Part shown: positions 15,238-17,110 of the stretch, piece after piece
Numbering within the stretch: the first letter of the stretch is position 1
How the letters are laid out: every line of letters begins with the position of its first letter
NCBI GenBank assembly: GCA_034440255.1
Contig: JAWXBU010000020.1
Coordinates: forward strand, 1-17,110
Reading direction: 5' to 3'
Length of the DNA: 17,110 bases
DNA from: JAEUIA01 sp034440255
Lineage (GTDB): Bacteria; Planctomycetota; UBA1135; GCA-002686595
Made by a program: the position numbers and the translations under genes
Notes under the pieces: generated by a model
Database searches by the model: none
What the model saw: only the letters and a program-made list of their open reading frames with translations
What the model was told of the DNA's origin: nothing

Positions 15238-15488
15238 GGCGCGAGCTCTTGGCGCGCATAAGTCGCGAATTCATGCAGAGTTGAGGCCTCGGCCTTCGGA
15301 GCTTGGTCGCGCACAGGCCGTGGATGTGCCATCCATCTGCCACCTATGCACGCCGCTTTTCGCCGCCGGTCGCCGGTTTCTGCGACGCGAACAAGCGCAG
15401 AATCGACGTGTGGGACATGCGGTCCTGCGTTTGGTTGCGGGTGTTGGAGCGGTAGCTGCATGAGTGCGTCCACAGGATTCGAACGCGC

Positions 15489-15746
15489 ATGACTCGAGAG
15501 CCCCCGACACCGAGTCTTGCTCATCGCATCCTGCGCGCGCTGGTGCCGCAACGTTGGTTCGATGCGATCGAGGCCGACTCACGCAAGTGGCTGGTGCGCT
15601 GCTCTCGCTGCGACTTCACGCAATCGGTCTGGGCGATGGGCGGCATCCGCTACAAGGCGAGGGGACGGCCGCGCTGGTTCCTGAAGTGCTCGAAGTGCGG
15701 CAAGCGTTCATGGCACCACGTGTCACGCGATCAGGCATCGGGCTGA
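15489..15746 (+). CDS. Small zinc-ribbon protein, unknown function
   Basis: An 85-residue basic protein. Two CxxC pairs, C38/C41 (VRCSRCDF) and C67/C70 (LKCSKCGK), lie 25 residues apart, the usual layout of a zinc ribbon that binds one structural zinc. The stretch between them is conserved-looking and aromatic-rich (SVWAMGGIRYKARGRPRWF), and the protein ends in SWHHVSR. The N-terminal part, LVPQRWFDAIEADSRKW, is amphipathic. AGGA at 15474-15477 precedes the ATG by 11 nt. A nucleic-acid or ribosome-associated role is possible but unproven. I do not recognise a named family. Confidence 0.7.
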   Translation: MTREPPTPSLAHRILRALVPQRWFDAIEADSRKWLVRCSRCDFTQSVWAMGGIRYKARGRPRWFLKCSKCGKRSWHHVSRDQASG

Positions 15747-16156
15747 TGTGGTTCTTGGTCATGAGCCTGATTCGCAGCAGCTACACGCGGTGCTTCCTTC
15801 CTAGCGCGTGTACGGGCATCGGAAACCCTCGATCCATTGGAGGGAGTCGTCCAACGGGTTCCGCGCGGTGATCGACACCCAGGCTTCATCCACGAGCCTT
15901 CGGACGTGAGCCACGCCTCCGAGCGGACCGTTGGGCTTGGCACGAGATCCGGCGTTTCTGTCGCGCGATCATCCTCGCGCAAACCTGCGCCACACGCAGC
16001 CTTGGATGACCGAGCATGAAACTCATGGGCGCACGGCATGTAGTCTCTGCGGATCACGCGCGAGGCGTTGGTGAGCGAAGATCCACGGATCGCTCTCTCG
16101 TCACGATCCACGCGCGGCTCGCCGTCGAATCCATTCGAATCCCACACTCGCATTCC
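15747..16156. other. Intergenic region, no convincing gene
   Basis: About 410 bp. Overlapping open frames exist on both strands, but none has a good start, ribosome-binding site or motif. The complement of 15801-15968 is open for 55 codons without an ATG and has a more balanced amino-acid composition than its neighbours, so it may be a gene relic. A nested inverted repeat (CCCTC and GAGGG at about 15826-15845, inside AACCC and GGGTT) is present. Confidence 0.4.
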
Positions 16157-16330
16157 ATGATCCCGCGCTTGTTACTGATGGTCCTTCTCGTCTTGAACTT
16201 CATCGTGCTCGTCGGCCAGATTTGGCCCGCAGGAGCGCCGCCCTTCGCGCGAGCCGTGAACATCGCCTTCCTCGTCGCCAGTCTGGCCGTGCTCGCATTC
16301 ATGCTCCGCGGCAAGCCTTCCGCTCGCTGA
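16157..16330 (+). CDS. Small two-helix inner-membrane protein
   Basis: A 57-residue hydrophobic protein with two predicted transmembrane helices: residues about 4-22 (LLLMVLLVLNFIVLVGQIW) and about 33-50 (AVNIAFLVASLAVLAFML). They are joined by a short WPAGAPPFAR loop and followed by a basic RGKPSAR tail. The frame is open further upstream, but only this ATG leaves a plausible protein; the upstream part is arginine/serine-rich noise. No ribosome-binding site is visible, which lowers confidence. It lies 72 bp before the epimerase gene on the same strand and could be co-transcribed with it. No family is recognised. Confidence 0.55.
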   Translation: MIPRLLLMVLLVLNFIVLVGQIWPAGAPPFARAVNIAFLVASLAVLAFMLRGKPSAR

Positions 16331-16402
16331 CGTCGGGTTTTGCGGTTGGTCGCTGCTCGGCGACTTCGGCTGCGCCGCGCAACTGCCGATAGACTTCGCA
16401 CC

Positions 16403-17110
16403 ATGGCCCTCTATCTCGTCACCGGCGGAGCTGGATTCATCGGCTCGCACATCGTTCGGGCTCTCGTCGCACGCGGCGATCGAGCGCGTGTACTCGACGA
16501 TCTTTCGACGGGGCGTCTCGAGAACCTCGAAGGTCTGGAGACGAGCGAAAAGGACAGCGCCGCGCCCGTTAACGTCGTGCGCGGCTCGATCACGAATCCG
16601 CTGCACTGTAGGCGCGCTTGCGAAGGCGTCGTCGGCGTCTTCCACGAGGCTGCGCAAGTGTCCGTGCCGAAGAGCATCGAAGCGCCGGTCGACAGCTACG
16701 AGATCAACGTGATGGGCACCTTGCGCGTGCTCGAAGGCGCGCGTCAGTGCGGCGTCAAGAGCGTCGTGTTCGCTGCTTCGTCGGCTGCGTACGGCAACAC
16801 GGCCACGTTGCCGAAAGTCGAGACGATGCCGCCGGAGCCGCTCTCGCCGTACGCGTCGGGCAAGCTCGCGGGCGAAGCCTTGTTGCGCGTGTACGGTCAG
16901 GCGTACGGCATGAAGACCGTGTCGTTGCGCTACTTCAATGTCTTTGGTCCGCGCCAACTCGACGACAGTCCCTACACCGGCGTCATCGCGATCTTCGCGA
17001 AAGCGCTGCTCGAGGGTCGCGCTCCGACGATCTTCGGCGACGGCGAACAAACGCGCGACATGACGTACATCGACAACGTGGTGCACGCGAACTTGCTCGC
17101 CATGGCGAGC
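16403..17110 (+). CDS. NAD-dependent sugar-nucleotide epimerase (extended SDR), partial
   Basis: The first 236 residues of an extended short-chain dehydrogenase, cut by the window edge. GGAGFIG at 8-14 is the NAD-binding glycine motif. HEAAQVSVPKSIEAP at 81-95 is the sugar-epimerase form of the HxAA segment. The catalytic residues S126/S127 (AASSAAYG) and Y150-x-x-x-K154 (SPYASGK) are intact. LRYFNVFGPRQ (175-185) and GDGEQTRDMTYIDNV (212-226) are typical of UDP-glucose/UDP-N-acetylglucosamine 4-epimerases, with the FNVFGPRQ version closest to WbpP/TviC-type enzymes as I recall them. It probably supplies a sugar nucleotide for surface polysaccharide. The exact substrate cannot be assigned. 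No strong ribosome-binding site precedes the ATG. Confidence 0.9.
   Translation, partial: MALYLVTGGAGFIGSHIVRALVARGDRARVLDDLSTGRLENLEGLETSEKDSAAPVNVVRGSITNPLHCRRACEGVVGVFHEAAQVSVPKSIEAPVDSYEINVMGTLRVLEGARQCGVKSVVFAASSAAYGNTATLPKVETMPPEPLSPYASGKLAGEALLRVYGQAYGMKTVSLRYFNVFGPRQLDDSPYTGVIAIFAKALLEGRAPTIFGDGEQTRDMTYIDNVVHANLLAMAS

Larger units (their letters stand above)
14646..15488. other. Long gene-free region holding a tandem array of structured elements
   Basis: About 840 bp between lpoB and the zinc-ribbon gene. Open frames on either strand lack recognisable motifs and partly encode the repeats themselves. The region contains three copies of a hairpin-linker-terminator element, listed separately, plus two additional hairpins between copies A and B. 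The part from about 15240 to 15488 contains only a short direct repeat (TTGGCGCG at about 15236 and 15249) and nothing else I can name. Confidence 0.6.

Noticed and set aside
15475..15484. GGATTCGAAC, resembling the T-loop complement of a tRNA gene on the minus strand
   Set aside because: The flanking bases do not form a T-stem, and no acceptor, D or anticodon arms can be drawn around it.
1..17110. Insertion sequences, prophage or integron features
   Set aside because: No transposase, integrase or phage gene is recognisable, and the structured array does not carry attC core sites.

Overview
The window is GC-rich chromosomal DNA of a Gram-negative bacterium, most likely a planctomycete. The main evidence is the secreted protein at 19-2091. 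It carries a cysteine-containing C-terminal module (GDGLxCxGG ... YQAWYR ... FNLTN) that I associate with large secreted proteins of the Saltatorellus/Rohdeia-like planctomycetes. A broken second copy lies at about 8897-9165. Predicted lipoproteins and a thioredoxin-like/TPR secreted protein fit this assignment. It rests on remembered family resemblance, not on a search.

Layout. 19-2091 (-): secreted multidomain protein. 2424-4661 (+): secreted protein with a thioredoxin-like N-terminus and TPR-like helices, divergent from the first gene across about 330 bp. 4674-5308 (+): type II toxin-antitoxin pair overlapping by 4 bp. 5348-6274 (-): divergent protein kinase. 6477-6890 (-): small lipoprotein. 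6950-7858 (+): type II methionine aminopeptidase. 7859-8036: convergent intergenic region with a hairpin and a 38-bp direct repeat. 8037-8714 (-): spermidine-synthase-like methyltransferase-fold protein. 8897-9165 (-): pseudogene remnant. 9448-12090 (-): complete mutS. 12205-14645 (+): three-lipoprotein operon, namely a COG3014-like TPR lipoprotein, a YcfL/DUF1425 lipoprotein and LpoB. 14646-15488: gene-free region holding three copies of a structured element. 15489-15746 (+): small zinc-ribbon protein. 15747-16156: no convincing gene. 16157-16330 (+): two-helix membrane protein. 16403 to the window end (+): NAD-dependent sugar epimerase, cut by the edge.

How the genes work together. The clearest functional unit is the lipoprotein operon. 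In enterobacteria LpoB activates the peptidoglycan synthase PBP1B and lies next to ycfL, so this operon probably serves cell-wall synthesis or envelope assembly. The other genes are mostly single housekeeping or accessory units.

The most unusual feature is the array at about 14710-15237. Three units each have a 5' hairpin, a nearly invariant pyrimidine-rich linker containing CTCTTCTCGATG, and a terminator-like hairpin followed by a T-run. The stems change sequence between copies but keep pairing, as expected for a small-RNA family repeated in tandem. I do not recognise it as a known family.
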